A stretch of DNA of 55,273 nucleotides from Ralstonia sp. ASV6 (GTDB taxonomy: Bacteria; Pseudomonadota; Gammaproteobacteria; Burkholderiales; Burkholderiaceae). The position numbers and the translations under genes were made by a program. Shown in pieces: positions 9,177 to 17,589 of this stretch. The DNA is taken from the NCBI RefSeq assembly GCF_016429285.1, contig NZ_JAELUI010000016.1, positions 1 through 55,273 on the forward strand, read 5' to 3'. Under the pieces are notes generated by a model, which made no database searches, was not told where the DNA came from, and was given only the letters and a program-made list of their open reading frames with translations. The first letter of the stretch is position 1, and the number at the start of each line of letters is the position of its first letter.

Positions 9177-10157
9177 TCAAGCGCCCTCCAGCGTTTTCCT
9201 GACCGCCGCGAGAATGCGTTCCTCGCTCGGCAGGTAGTGGTGTTCAAGCCGGGGCAGCGGCATGACCACGTCGTAGCCTGTCACGCGCTGCACGGGCGCC
9301 AGCAGCGAGTACAAGCCATGCTCGGCAATGTTGGCGGCAATCTCCGCGCCTACGCCTGATGTGCGGGCGGCCTCGTGCACGATCACGCAGCGGCCGGTCT
9401 TGGCCACCGATGCCAGGATCGAATCCATATCCAACGGCTTGAGCGTGGCCACGTCGATCACCTCGGCGGCGATGCCCTCTTCGGCCAGCGTGTCGGCGGC
9501 GGCAAGCGTTTCCTGCAAGGCGCCGCCCCAGCTCACCAGCGTGACGTCGGTGCCGTCGCGCAGCACGAAACAGGTGTCCAGCGGCAAGGCTTGGCCGTCG
9601 TCTTCCACCGGTTGCTTGAACACGCGATACAGCCGCGTCGGCTCGAAGAAGATCACCGGGTCCGGATCGCGAATGGCTGCCAGCAACAGCCCATACGCCC
9701 GCGCTGGAGACGATGGCACCACCACACGCAACCCCGGCATATGCGTGAACAGCGCCTCCGGGCTCTCCGAGTGGTGCTCAGGCGCGTGGATGCCGCCACC
9801 GCTGGGCGCGCGAATCACCATCGGGCACGAGAGCCGCCCGCGCGTGCGGTTGCGCAGTCGCGCGGCATGGTTGAGCACGTTGTCGATGGCCGGATAGATG
9901 AAGCCGCTGAACTGGATCTCGACCACAGGTTTGAGCCCGACCGCCGCCATGCCGATGGCCGTGCCAGCCAGCGCCGTTTCCGCCAGCGGGGTATCCATCA
10001 CACGCTGCGCCCCAAACCGCGCCTGCAAGCCCGCCGTGGCGCGAAACACGCCGCCGTTGACGCCAATATCCTCGCCCAACAGCACGACGGATGGATCGTG
10101 CTCCAGCGCATGCGCCAGTGCCAGGTTGACGGCCTCGACGAGGTTGACGTCAGCCAT
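9177..10157 (-). CDS. 2-oxoacid dehydrogenase E1 beta subunit
   Basis: A 326-residue transketolase-like beta chain of an alpha2beta2 E1. Characteristic blocks are LLGEDIGVNGGVFRAT near residue 27, DTPLAETALAGTAIGMA, EIQFSGFIYPA and HHSESPEALFTHMPGL, followed by the C-terminal transketolase domain. Together with E1alpha it binds thiamine diphosphate and decarboxylates a 2-oxoacid onto the lipoyl arm of E2. Its start overlaps the end of the E1alpha gene by 8 bp, implying translational coupling. The subunit pair resembles both pyruvate/acetoin and branched-chain 2-oxoacid enzymes; the substrate is not settled by sequence reading alone. Confidence 0.94.
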   Translation of the reverse strand: MADVNLVEAVNLALAHALEHDPSVVLLGEDIGVNGGVFRATAGLQARFGAQRVMDTPLAETALAGTAIGMAAVGLKPVVEIQFSGFIYPAIDNVLNHAARLRNRTRGRLSCPMVIRAPSGGGIHAPEHHSESPEALFTHMPGLRVVVPSSPARAYGLLLAAIRDPDPVIFFEPTRLYRVFKQPVEDDGQALPLDTCFVLRDGTDVTLVSWGGALQETLAAADTLAEEGIAAEVIDVATLKPLDMDSILASVAKTGRCVIVHEAARTSGVGAEIAANIAEHGLYSLLAPVQRVTGYDVVMPLPRLEHHYLPSEERILAAVRKTLEGA

Positions 10158-11235
10158 GGGTGCCTCCGTTGCAGGCGAATGCCAGCGCCATGGCGCGCTG
10201 CCACGTCAGCGTGCTGGGCAAGGTCGCGTACAGGTGGTCGAACATCGCATCCGGCCCCGGGTGTTCGACGGCCATGTATGCGGCAACCGCCTCTTCCACC
10301 TGCGCATAGCAGGCGCGGCCGAGTTGTTCTTCCTGCGTCTTGTCCCACGCATTCACGCTGGTCAGGTACTTGCGCAGTCGCAGGATGGGCTCGGCTTCCC
10401 AGGCTTGCTTGACGATGTCGGAATCGCGGTAGCGCGTGGCGTCATCGGCGGTGGTGTGGTCGCCCAGGCGGTACGTCACGGCTTCGATGAGGGTGGGGCC
10501 GCCCCCTGCCCTGGCGCGATCCAATGCTTCCTGCGCGGCTTGCCGCACTGCAATCACATCGTTGCCGTCGACCTGCAAGCCGGTAATCCCGGCGGCTACG
10601 GCTTTCTGCGCCAGCGTCTGCGCAATGGTCTGGCGACTGCGCGGCACCGAGATCGCCCACTGGTTGTTGTTGATGATGATGACCAGCGGCGCATTCCATA
10701 CGCCCGCGAAGTTCATGCCTTCGTAGAAATCGCCCTTGGATGTGCCCCCGTCACCGATGATCGCGACCGCCACACGCGGCTCGCCACGCAACTGGAACGC
10801 ATAGGCCGCACCCGCCGCATGGCAGACCTGGGTGCCGATCGGCACGCAGTTCGGAAAATCATGGGGCATCCTGCTGAACGCGCTGCCACGCTCGTCGCCG
10901 CCCCAGTACAGCAGGCTCTCGGCCATCGTGACGCCGCGCAGCAATTGCGCGCTGTGGTCTCGATAGGACGGGAACAGCACGTCGTCCGGGTGCATCACGC
11001 TGGCGACGCCCACGCCAATCGCCTCCTGCCCCACGGAAGACGCAAACGTGCCGAGCTTGCCGGTGCGCTGCAGCGCAACCGCCTTGGTGTCGAATGCACG
11101 GGTGAGCACCATCGCGCGATAGAGCGCGAGGAGCGTTTGCACATCCTGCGCAAACGCCGGGAGTGGCTGAACCGGCTTGCCCTCGCGGTCCAGGACCTGC
11201 AGATAGTCGATCTGAAAGCTGCCGACCGTGGTCAT
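10150..11235 (-). CDS. 2-oxoacid dehydrogenase E1 alpha subunit
   Basis: A 361-residue thiamine-diphosphate-dependent alpha chain. The diphosphate/Mg2+ motif runs from GDGGTSKGDFYEG (161-173) to INNNQWAIS (188-196). The phosphorylation-loop-like segment YRLGDHTTADDATRY is also present. It is first in the E1alpha-E1beta-E2 operon. A purine-rich ribosome site (AAAGGGG) precedes the ATG. It could act on pyruvate or on a branched-chain oxoacid; the general shape (PdhA of alpha2beta2 E1) is certain and the substrate is not. No lipoate, E3 or regulator gene accompanies it. The next gene upstream, on the same strand, is a GST. Confidence 0.93.
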   Translation of the reverse strand: MTTVGSFQIDYLQVLDREGKPVQPLPAFAQDVQTLLALYRAMVLTRAFDTKAVALQRTGKLGTFASSVGQEAIGVGVASVMHPDDVLFPSYRDHSAQLLRGVTMAESLLYWGGDERGSAFSRMPHDFPNCVPIGTQVCHAAGAAYAFQLRGEPRVAVAIIGDGGTSKGDFYEGMNFAGVWNAPLVIIINNNQWAISVPRSRQTIAQTLAQKAVAAGITGLQVDGNDVIAVRQAAQEALDRARAGGGPTLIEAVTYRLGDHTTADDATRYRDSDIVKQAWEAEPILRLRKYLTSVNAWDKTQEEQLGRACYAQVEEAVAAYMAVEHPGPDAMFDHLYATLPSTLTWQRAMALAFACNGGTHG

Positions 11236-11371
11236 GACTGCAGCCCCTTTTGTTCTTTTGGTCTCCTTCCCACACTAGACGCTGGGCGACCGAAAACAAG
11301 TCCAGCCGTTTGGCTGAGGCGCGTTGGGGTGTGGACCGGGGCTTACGTTTTTGCGGTGCAGCGTGCTGCGT

Positions 11372-12034
11372 TCAGAACTCCACGTCCAGCTCGTCGATGT
11401 CCTCGGTCTCAAGCTGGGCGGCTTCCATCCACTCGCGCACGAACGGATGTTTGAGCACGGTCGCACAGTACCCGGCGATGTCCGGGTCGAGCTTGACATC
11501 GTAGGTGAGAAAGCGCGTGACGACCGGGGCGTACATCGCATCGGCCATGCCGGGCGTCTTGCCGAACAGCCATGGGCCACCATAGTGCTGCAGGCATTCG
11601 CGCCAGATGGCGACGATGCGTTCGATATCGTCCTGCGCACGCGACCAGACCCGGAAGTTTGGAAACTGCGCGCGCAGGTTCATCGGCAGTGCAGAGCGCA
11701 GTGCGCTGAAGCCGGAGTGCATTTCGCCGCAGACGGCCCGACTATGCGCGCGCGCCGCGCGGTCGGCCGGCAGCAGATGCGCTTGCGGACGGATCTCGTT
11801 GAGATACTCGGCAATGGCAAGGGTGTCCCACACCTTGATGCCCTCGTGGTGGAGACACGGCACGAGAATGGACGGCGAGAGCAGCAGCAACTCTGCACGC
11901 GCGGCCGCATCATCGACCGGCACCACCACCGTTTCGAATTCGATGCCCGCCAGCCGGGCAAGCAGCCAGCCACGGAACGACCACGACGAATAGTTGCGGC
12001 TGCTGATGGTCAGCGTAGTGGTCGTCCGGCTCAT
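11372..12034 (-). CDS. Glutathione S-transferase family protein
   Basis: A 220-residue soluble GST. The thioredoxin-fold N-terminal domain (residues about 8-85) opens with ISSRNYSSWSFRGWLL, where a Ser/Tyr near residue 12-15 is the probable glutathione-activating residue. It carries the cis-Pro context PSILVPCLHHEG and the glutathione-binding WDTLAIAEYL. The all-helical C-terminal domain contains PWLFGKTPGMADAMYAPV, a conserved N-capping segment. It probably conjugates or reduces electrophiles. It stands alone: 137 bp from the E1alpha gene downstream and divergent from phaZ, with no clear functional partner. Confidence 0.9.
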   Translation of the reverse strand: MSRTTTTLTISSRNYSSWSFRGWLLARLAGIEFETVVVPVDDAAARAELLLLSPSILVPCLHHEGIKVWDTLAIAEYLNEIRPQAHLLPADRAARAHSRAVCGEMHSGFSALRSALPMNLRAQFPNFRVWSRAQDDIERIVAIWRECLQHYGGPWLFGKTPGMADAMYAPVVTRFLTYDVKLDPDIAGYCATVLKHPFVREWMEAAQLETEDIDELDVEF

Positions 12035-12302
12035 GGCGGTCTCCGTGGTTGCCTGCCTGGGCGCGCTTCACCAAATCTGGACGTTCTGCACCGAAACGCC
12101 GCATGCGCACCATTGCATGACGTGGCACGCAGCCCGCGCAAAGCGCGCCGCCATGCCCTGGCGCGCGCTAGGTTGCCCTGGATGGCGCGCCGTGTCTGGC
12201 GATTCGCAAACACCATGCCAGTGCAAACCGGTCTGGCACATGACTTGCCTTGCCTCATGTCTGACCGATGCGCCCACGCTGCAGGCTTGCGCCAACGACG
12301 CC

Positions 12303-13628
12303 ATGAACATCCTTGCCTATCCCGCCTACCAGGCCATCACGGAGTTGATGCGGCCGTGGCGGGATGCTGCAGCCATTGCACGAGCAACGATTGCCGCGAC
12401 CCCCGCATTGGCCGAAAGCCCACACGGCCGCTACATCGATGCCTGCTGTGAGCTCGTACAGATGGCCGGCCTATCGCACCACCGGCCGCCCTTTGGCATT
12501 GACACCGTGCACGTGTGCGGTGAGCCCGTCGCCGTGACGGAAGAGGTCGTCTGCAATACGCCCTTTGGTGCCTTGCTTCATTTCCGCAAGGCCAGCGGTC
12601 CACAGCAACCGCGCGTGCTGATCATCGCGCCGATGTCCGGACACTTCGCCACGCTGCTGCGCGGCACCGTGCGCACCATGCTGGCCGACCATGATGTGTA
12701 CATCACCGATTGGCACAACCCGCGCGACATTCCGCTTTCCGCAGGCAGTTTCGGCTTTGGGGACTACGTTGGCCACGTCATCAGGTTTCTGCAGCAACTC
12801 GGGCCCGATGCCCACCTCGTGGCGATCTGCCAACCCACCGTGGCCGCGCTGGCTGCCGTGGCGCTCATGGCCGAAGACGGCGACCCCGCCCAGCCCGCCA
12901 GCATGACGCTAATGGCCGGGCCGATCGATTGCCGCATCAATCCGACCAAGGTCAACGCGCTGGCCAACAGCCGGCCGATCGAGTGGTTCGAGCGCAACCT
13001 CATCAGCGTAGTGCCGGCGGGCTTTGTGGGCGCACAGCGGCGCGTGTATCCGGGCTTCGTGCAGTTGTGCGCGTTCATGTCCATGAACCTGGATCGGCAC
13101 GCAGCGTCGTTCTCTGACCTGCACCACGAGCGCGCAAAGGGTGACCCGGCCAAGGCTGAGGCGATCCGCAGGTTCTACGAGGAGTACTTCGCCACCACTG
13201 ACCTGACGGCCGAGTTCTACCTGGAAACCGTGAGCACGGTGTTTCAGCAGTACGCGCTGCCGCTCGGGGAACTGCACGTAGGCGGTCGGCGGGTCGAGCC
13301 GCGTGCCATCCGACATACCGCACTGCTGACCATCGAGGGCGAGAAGGACGACATCTGCGCGGTGGGCCAGACGATGGCCGCGCAGGACTTGTGCAGCAGT
13401 CTTCGCCCGTACATGAAGCGGCACCACGTGCAGACCGGCGTGGGGCACTACGGTGTATTCAATGGCCGCAAGTGGGAAACGCAGATCTACCCGATGGTGC
13501 GCGCCACCATCCATGACCACGAGCCGCGCGCGCCCAGGGCTGCCACCGCGTCGCAGACCGGTGGTCAGGTTGTCAGCCTGCGCGACTGGGTCGAATCCTC
13601 AAAGGCCGCGGCTTCCGGCCAGACGTAG
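12303..13628 (+). CDS. phaZ: Intracellular polyhydroxybutyrate depolymerase
   Basis: A 441-residue cytosolic alpha/beta-hydrolase-like enzyme that mobilises stored PHB granules. From memory it follows Ralstonia eutropha PhaZa1: the APMSGHFATLLR block near 109-120, VYITDWHNPRD, and the cysteine nucleophile Cys176 in AICQPTV, then the MAGPIDCRINPTKVN and YPGFVQ blocks and the late VGHYGVFNGRKW carrying the catalytic His. A Cys nucleophile rather than Ser is the mark of this intracellular class. The frame is open upstream (from 11994), but the similarity begins at the ATG at 12303. Its last 30 bases overlap the end of the convergent LysR gene. No phasin or PHB synthase gene is adjacent, so this is probably one of several paralogues. 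Confidence 0.9.
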   Translation: MNILAYPAYQAITELMRPWRDAAAIARATIAATPALAESPHGRYIDACCELVQMAGLSHHRPPFGIDTVHVCGEPVAVTEEVVCNTPFGALLHFRKASGPQQPRVLIIAPMSGHFATLLRGTVRTMLADHDVYITDWHNPRDIPLSAGSFGFGDYVGHVIRFLQQLGPDAHLVAICQPTVAALAAVALMAEDGDPAQPASMTLMAGPIDCRINPTKVNALANSRPIEWFERNLISVVPAGFVGAQRRVYPGFVQLCAFMSMNLDRHAASFSDLHHERAKGDPAKAEAIRRFYEEYFATTDLTAEFYLETVSTVFQQYALPLGELHVGGRRVEPRAIRHTALLTIEGEKDDICAVGQTMAAQDLCSSLRPYMKRHHVQTGVGHYGVFNGRKWETQIYPMVRATIHDHEPRAPRAATASQTGGQVVSLRDWVESSKAAASGQT

Positions 13629-14507
13629 CCAATCCCACACGGCCCGTGCGGCGCCCTCCTCCAGGCGCGTTTCCGGCGCGACCGCCCAGAAGGCATAGCG
13701 GCGGATGACCGGCCCGTCGAACGGCTGCACGAGCGTGCCCGCCTCCAGCGCGTCGCGCACCAACGGCAGGTTCGCCAGGACCACGCCCTGCCCCGCCAGG
13801 GCCGCAGACATGGCATGCCCGTCGTCAGACAGCACGATGCCCGACGCGATCTTGAGCACGTGTTCGATGCCAGCGGCACGGGCCCACAGAGGCCAACCGA
13901 TGGATTGCGGCAATGTGCGCTGCCATTCCGAGTGGATGAGCGGCACACGCGCCAGATCGTCGTGCGAACGGATGTTCAGCCCTGGGTGGCAGACCGGTGC
14001 ATAGGCATCGTCAAATAGGTGTGCGGCGACGAGGCCGGCGCTGGCGGTAGGCGACTCGCCATAGCGCACGGCCAGATCCGCACTGCCGCCATGCAGGTCG
14101 ACCACCGTATCGGACGCATGGATGCGCAAATCCACCTCCGGATGCTGCGTGGCGAACTCACCGAGTCTGGGCACGAGCCAACGCGCGGCCAGCCCCATTG
14201 GCGCGGTGAGTGTGACGCGCTGGCGCACCGGCTGCACCGCGGGAGCGCGGATGGTATCGATGGCCTGCGCAAACGCATCAAAGCCGGTGTTGAGCACCGG
14301 ATACAGTCGCTCGCCGGCCTCCGACAACCGCAGCGCGCGCACCTGCCGCTCGAACAGCGTCACGCCCAGCGCCTCTTCCAGGCGGCGGATCTGGTGGCTG
14401 ATGGCCGTGGGCGTGACCGACAGTTCGTCGGCGGCGCGCTTCATGCTGAGATGGCGTGCAGTGGCCTCAAAGGCACGCAGCGCGCTCAGGGGCGGGAGTT
14501 TTCGCAT
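13599..14507 (-). CDS. LysR-family regulator, GcvA-like
   Basis: A 302-residue LysR-type protein of the GcvA subgroup, recognised by its start (LPPLSALRAFEATARHLSMKRAADELSVTPTAISHQIRRLEE) and the VRALRLSEAG wing. An effector-binding domain occupies residues about 90-295 (PMGLAARWLVPRLGEF, LAVRYGE). It diverges from the azoreductase gene over 141 bp and is probably that gene's regulator. Its 3' end overlaps the convergent phaZ gene by 30 bp, so the two transcripts share antisense sequence. The effector is unknown. Confidence 0.92.
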   Translation of the reverse strand: MRKLPPLSALRAFEATARHLSMKRAADELSVTPTAISHQIRRLEEALGVTLFERQVRALRLSEAGERLYPVLNTGFDAFAQAIDTIRAPAVQPVRQRVTLTAPMGLAARWLVPRLGEFATQHPEVDLRIHASDTVVDLHGGSADLAVRYGESPTASAGLVAAHLFDDAYAPVCHPGLNIRSHDDLARVPLIHSEWQRTLPQSIGWPLWARAAGIEHVLKIASGIVLSDDGHAMSAALAGQGVVLANLPLVRDALEAGTLVQPFDGPVIRRYAFWAVAPETRLEEGAARAVWDWLRLAGSRGL

Positions 14508-14648
14508 GCGCGGATTGTGTCACGGGTGCCGTGTCCTCATGGTCTGCATGGATGATTTCAAGTCATCCGTCGCGCGCAAAACATGTCGTTTGTCGCAGTG
14601 CAGCGCGGTTCATAGAGTGGGCACACCTCCACTCATAACGGATTCGAC

Positions 14649-15338
14649 ATGACCCGTCTTTTGCACCTCGACTCCAGCGCCCGGCCGGGCAGTTCCGACA
14701 CGGCCCGCCACGGTTCGCACACCCGCCGGCTTACGGCCCGCTTCGTGGCGCGCTGGCGCGAACGTGAGCCCGATGCGCATATCGTCTACCGAGACGTCGG
14801 CGCCCAACCGCCGTCGCCCGTGGATGGCCACTGGGTGCATGCCGCATTCACGCCGCCCGCGCAGCGGGAACCGTGGATGCACGAAGCGCTGGCGCAAAGC
14901 GATGCGCTGGTCGACGAGTTGCTTGCCGCAGACGTGATCGTGGCCGGTGTGCCCATGTACAACTTCGGCATGCCCGCGCAGTTCAAGGCCTACATCGACA
15001 ACATCGTGCGCGTAGGCCGCACGTTCGGCTTCGACCGCAGCCGCGCAGGCGAGCCCTACTGGCCCCTGCTGGCTGAGATGAACAAGCGCCTCGTCATCCT
15101 CAGTTCGCGCGGTGACTTCGGCTATGGCCCTGGCCAGCGCATCGCCCACCTGAACCATGTGGAAGGCGGCGTGGCCACGGCGTTCGGCTACATCGGTATC
15201 ACCGACGTGGCGTCCGTCGCCATCGAGTACGACGAGTTTGCGGACGATCGGCTGCGTGCGTCGATTGCGTCTGCTGAAGCCGATGTCGATGCGCTGGTGG
15301 CGCGCATGGCGGCAAGCACCGCCGCTAAGGCAGCTTAG
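14649..15338 (+). CDS. azoR: FMN-dependent NADH-azoreductase / NAD(P)H quinone reductase (flavodoxin-like fold)
   Basis: A 229-residue cytosolic flavoprotein. The FMN-binding start (RLLHLDSSARPGSSDTARHGSHTRRL), the VPMYNFGMPAQFKAYIDNIVRVGRTF block (roughly residues 103-128) and the SSRGDFGYG loop are standard for AzoR. These enzymes transfer two electrons from NAD(P)H to quinones or azo compounds and protect against thiol and quinone stress. It is divergent from a GcvA-like LysR gene, a common quinone-sensing arrangement. The ribosome site is weak. The next gene downstream is the AT-rich-island gene on the other strand, 170 bp away. Confidence 0.88.
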   Translation: MTRLLHLDSSARPGSSDTARHGSHTRRLTARFVARWREREPDAHIVYRDVGAQPPSPVDGHWVHAAFTPPAQREPWMHEALAQSDALVDELLAADVIVAGVPMYNFGMPAQFKAYIDNIVRVGRTFGFDRSRAGEPYWPLLAEMNKRLVILSSRGDFGYGPGQRIAHLNHVEGGVATAFGYIGITDVASVAIEYDEFADDRLRASIASAEADVDALVARMAASTAAKAA

Positions 15339-15507
15339 TCGATCAACCGTCCATCTGGGTTTAGTTTTGTGTGCTGGCGTGAATACACGCGATGCTCGGG
15401 AGCACAAACAAATATCGATTGATTATTGGCGCGCCAAGTGTTTTTTCGGCAGCACTACCATCCGCAACGTAAAATTTTCACGAATGGCAGCGCGAAGGAT
15501 AATTGTA

Positions 15508-16386
15508 TTATGATTCCAGTTTTAAAATAACTCGCCTTTGAATGGGGGCACTCGCCCCACCGGATCCGTACCAAAGTTCCGCATTGATGCCATTTATATT
15601 TCCACTTGAGTCATAAGTTGGTGATATAAAATTCAAATGCATATCTGTTGTTTCAATTCCAAAATGAGCCATCACAGGAGAAGATTCACTCCCAATTAAA
15701 GACCCGGGAAAGGAACTCCAGTTATTGCGACGTTCCGGATTCTCTCGCTTAAAAGTCTGATGACCCTCATTTTCCTCCAGCGAAGATCTGAGTTGCGTAT
15801 TGACCATGCTCACGGTGGAATCAGGGTAGATTGTCAACTTATCTCCTTTAATCAAGCCATTCTGGCACAGCGCGCCTGCGTCTTCAACAATGTACACGGC
15901 AGCACCTTGTTTCGGCGTCCAATCGCTCACCAGCGTTCCATCCGGTATTCTTTTCTTTTGATAGCGCACCACTTCTCCATCTTTCACATACGGTGATCGC
16001 CTCAGAGTAACTCCGGTTTGAATTTCTCCATTAAAATTTGATTTCACAAGCTCGCAGACCGCGCTGGCATCAATTATATTTCCACTGGAGTCATAAGCTA
16101 ATGGCGTAAGCCGCACGAAAACCATATCCGTGCCCGCCATAAAATCAAAAGTCACTGGAAGGTTAAATGGCTTCTTGATCACGCTTTCAATACCGCCTTT
16201 AAACTCTTTCCACTCTGGAATTCGTGCCGCAACCAACTTCGCCGCGCCGTTGTGTGAAATAGTTAAAGTGTCACCCCTGCTCAGTGTTCTGGGTTTGGCT
16301 GCAATAATGGTACCTTCATCGTCAACAACGAAGACGACGTCGCCTTCTTTCGGTGTCCAGTCGCTCACCAAATTTCCGTCTGCCAT
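15508..16386 (-). CDS. Unrecognised protein made of two tandem copies of one domain, in AT-rich DNA
   Basis: I do not recognise this 292-residue protein. It consists of two diverged copies of one unit of about 145 residues. Both open with DGxLVSDWTPKxG (residues about 3 and 150), continue with a VxxVxDxG segment and a GDxLTI segment, and share a YDSSGNI motif at the start of their last third. The second copy ends in VILKLES. Some sequence similarity survives in the DNA (for example around 15600 and 16080). There is no signal peptide or membrane segment; the alternation of short hydrophobic and polar runs suggests beta structure. GGAGG precedes the ATG. The gene is clearly lower in GC than its neighbours, which suggests horizontal transfer. 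It stands alone, and I assign no function. Confidence 0.75.
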   Translation of the reverse strand: MADGNLVSDWTPKEGDVVFVVDDEGTIIAAKPRTLSRGDTLTISHNGAAKLVAARIPEWKEFKGGIESVIKKPFNLPVTFDFMAGTDMVFVRLTPLAYDSSGNIIDASAVCELVKSNFNGEIQTGVTLRRSPYVKDGEVVRYQKKRIPDGTLVSDWTPKQGAAVYIVEDAGALCQNGLIKGDKLTIYPDSTVSMVNTQLRSSLEENEGHQTFKRENPERRNNWSSFPGSLIGSESSPVMAHFGIETTDMHLNFISPTYDSSGNINGINAELWYGSGGASAPIQRRVILKLES

Positions 16387-16740
16387 ATAACCTCCAAATG
16401 ATGCAGATATGAACCCATGCCAAATTTAGCATCGGGCAATCAATACATTTAAGACAAGCAAAGACAGGTTGGGTCGCGCCGGATGCGCGCACAAAAATAG
16501 TGCACACATTGTGAGTCAATGATGCTCAGGCAATCATTTCCGGCACTGTCGAAGGCTATGCAGAGAACAGCCCATCGTCAAAAAATGAAGGGGCGCTTCT
16601 TTTTTAATGATGGCGAAAACCCACCGAACCGCTTGGAAAATGAATCTTGGCCTGGATGCACAAGAAATTGAAAGTTCTTCGTATGCTGCGTAAGGCGCAA
16701 GCTGGCCTCATCGGCGGCCAGCATTACTCCTCAAAACGAC
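16387..16740. other. AT-rich intergenic region, 354 bp
   Basis: This gap separates the end of the phosphoesterase operon from the duplicated-domain gene. It holds the ribosome site and presumed promoter of the latter (left side), a long imperfect hairpin with T-runs at 16572-16613, and a 7-bp hairpin (GCTGGCC/GGCCAGC, 16701-16722). A short plus-strand frame beginning near 16647 runs on antisense into the phosphoesterase gene and has no support. I see no RNA gene. Confidence 0.5.
16572..16613 (-). terminator. Probable (bidirectional) terminator of the LacI/ABC/phosphoesterase operon
   Basis: CCATC pairs with GATGG at the outside; inside, an A6 run and GAAG face CTTC and a T6 run around the loop GGGCG. 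Read on the minus strand this is a stem followed by a T-rich stretch, placed about 130 bp after the phosphoesterase stop. The stem is imperfect, so this is moderate evidence. Confidence 0.45.
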
Positions 16741-17589
16741 TCAATCAATTAATCTTCCATCGGCCTCAAAAAACGGGTGCGGGCCATCGAATTCGCCAAC
16801 GTAAGCGAGATGGCTCACCAGCCCCTGGCCTGGCACCCAGGCATGCACCTTGTAGGCGGGCGGCTCCATCACAAAGCCGGGTTCGCCCGCGGGGTTCAGG
16901 TCCAACGCCACCTGATGCGCCGGTGATGGGCAGGTCGATGCCACCGTGCCCGCAAAGCGCACGTCAATGGAGCGATGCAAATGGCCGCAGATGATGCGCT
17001 CGACGTTGCCCGCCGCACGCACGATCTGCGCAAACGGCGGGATGTCGTCTTCGGCCAGCGACTGCACATCCATGTGATGGATTCCGGTGGCAAACGGCGG
17101 ATGGTGCATGGCAATCACCGTCGGACGCAGCGTTTCCTGCGCCAGCGCTTCGGCCAACCAGTCCAGGCGCTGCACGCCCAGGCGGCCGCCCGGGTGGCCG
17201 GTGTCCAGCGTGTCGAGCACGATCAGACGCACATCGCCAAGGTCGGCCCAGTACTGGAATGCATGCGGGTCTTGTGCGGCAGCCGGAATGGCCGCGAGCC
17301 AGTCGGCAAAGGCGTCGCGTGCGGCATCGCGGGCATCATGGTTGCCAAGCACAGGCAGCATGCGGATGCCTGCCGCATCCAGCGGCGCGAGCACGGCGCG
17401 CAGGTGCGCGTATTCCTCGGGGGAGCCGGCATCCACCAGATCACCGGTCAGCACAATGGCCTCGGGGCGCTCAGGCTGCGCAAGGACGTGCTCCACGGTA
17501 CGTGCCAGATAGGCGGCAGAATCCACACGCCGATATGCCAGCCGCCCCGGGCGCTTGATATGAAGGTCGGTCAGTTGCAGAAAGTGCAT
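16741..17589 (-). CDS. Cytosolic metallophosphoesterase (class III phosphodiesterase, CpdA/GpdQ-like)
   Basis: A 282-residue calcineurin-like dinuclear metal enzyme. All metal-ligand motifs are intact: Asp8/His10 in LTDLHI, Asp50 in LTGDLVDAG, Asn83-His84 in LGNHD, the MHHPPF histidines near 162 and the GHLH pair (His203, His205). Relatives hydrolyse cyclic nucleotides or glycerophosphodiesters. There is no signal peptide, so it acts on something inside the cell. It is the last gene of the LacI/ABC operon, and its ATG overlaps the ATPase stop (TGATG). A GTG one codon earlier is an alternative start. The linkage suggests that the imported ligand is a phosphodiester, or becomes one, which the enzyme cleaves to release phosphate or an alcohol. 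Confidence 0.9.
   Translation of the reverse strand: MHFLQLTDLHIKRPGRLAYRRVDSAAYLARTVEHVLAQPERPEAIVLTGDLVDAGSPEEYAHLRAVLAPLDAAGIRMLPVLGNHDARDAARDAFADWLAAIPAAAQDPHAFQYWADLGDVRLIVLDTLDTGHPGGRLGVQRLDWLAEALAQETLRPTVIAMHHPPFATGIHHMDVQSLAEDDIPPFAQIVRAAGNVERIICGHLHRSIDVRFAGTVASTCPSPAHQVALDLNPAGEPGFVMEPPAYKVHAWVPGQGLVSHLAYVGEFDGPHPFFEADGRLID

Noticed and set aside
15426-15437. TTGGCGCGCCAA palindrome followed by T-rich DNA, considered as the azoR terminator
   Set aside because: The palindrome has no loop, so it cannot form a stable stem-loop of terminator type; left unassigned.
16701-16722. GCTGGCC/GGCCAGC hairpin as a terminator of the ABC operon
   Set aside because: Only 7 bp of stem and no T-run on either strand. 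The hairpin at 16572-16613 is a better candidate.
16647-16994. Plus-strand frame starting in the AT-rich gap
   Set aside because: It runs antisense into the phosphoesterase gene, shows no family features and its tail is low-complexity Arg/Pro/Ser sequence.
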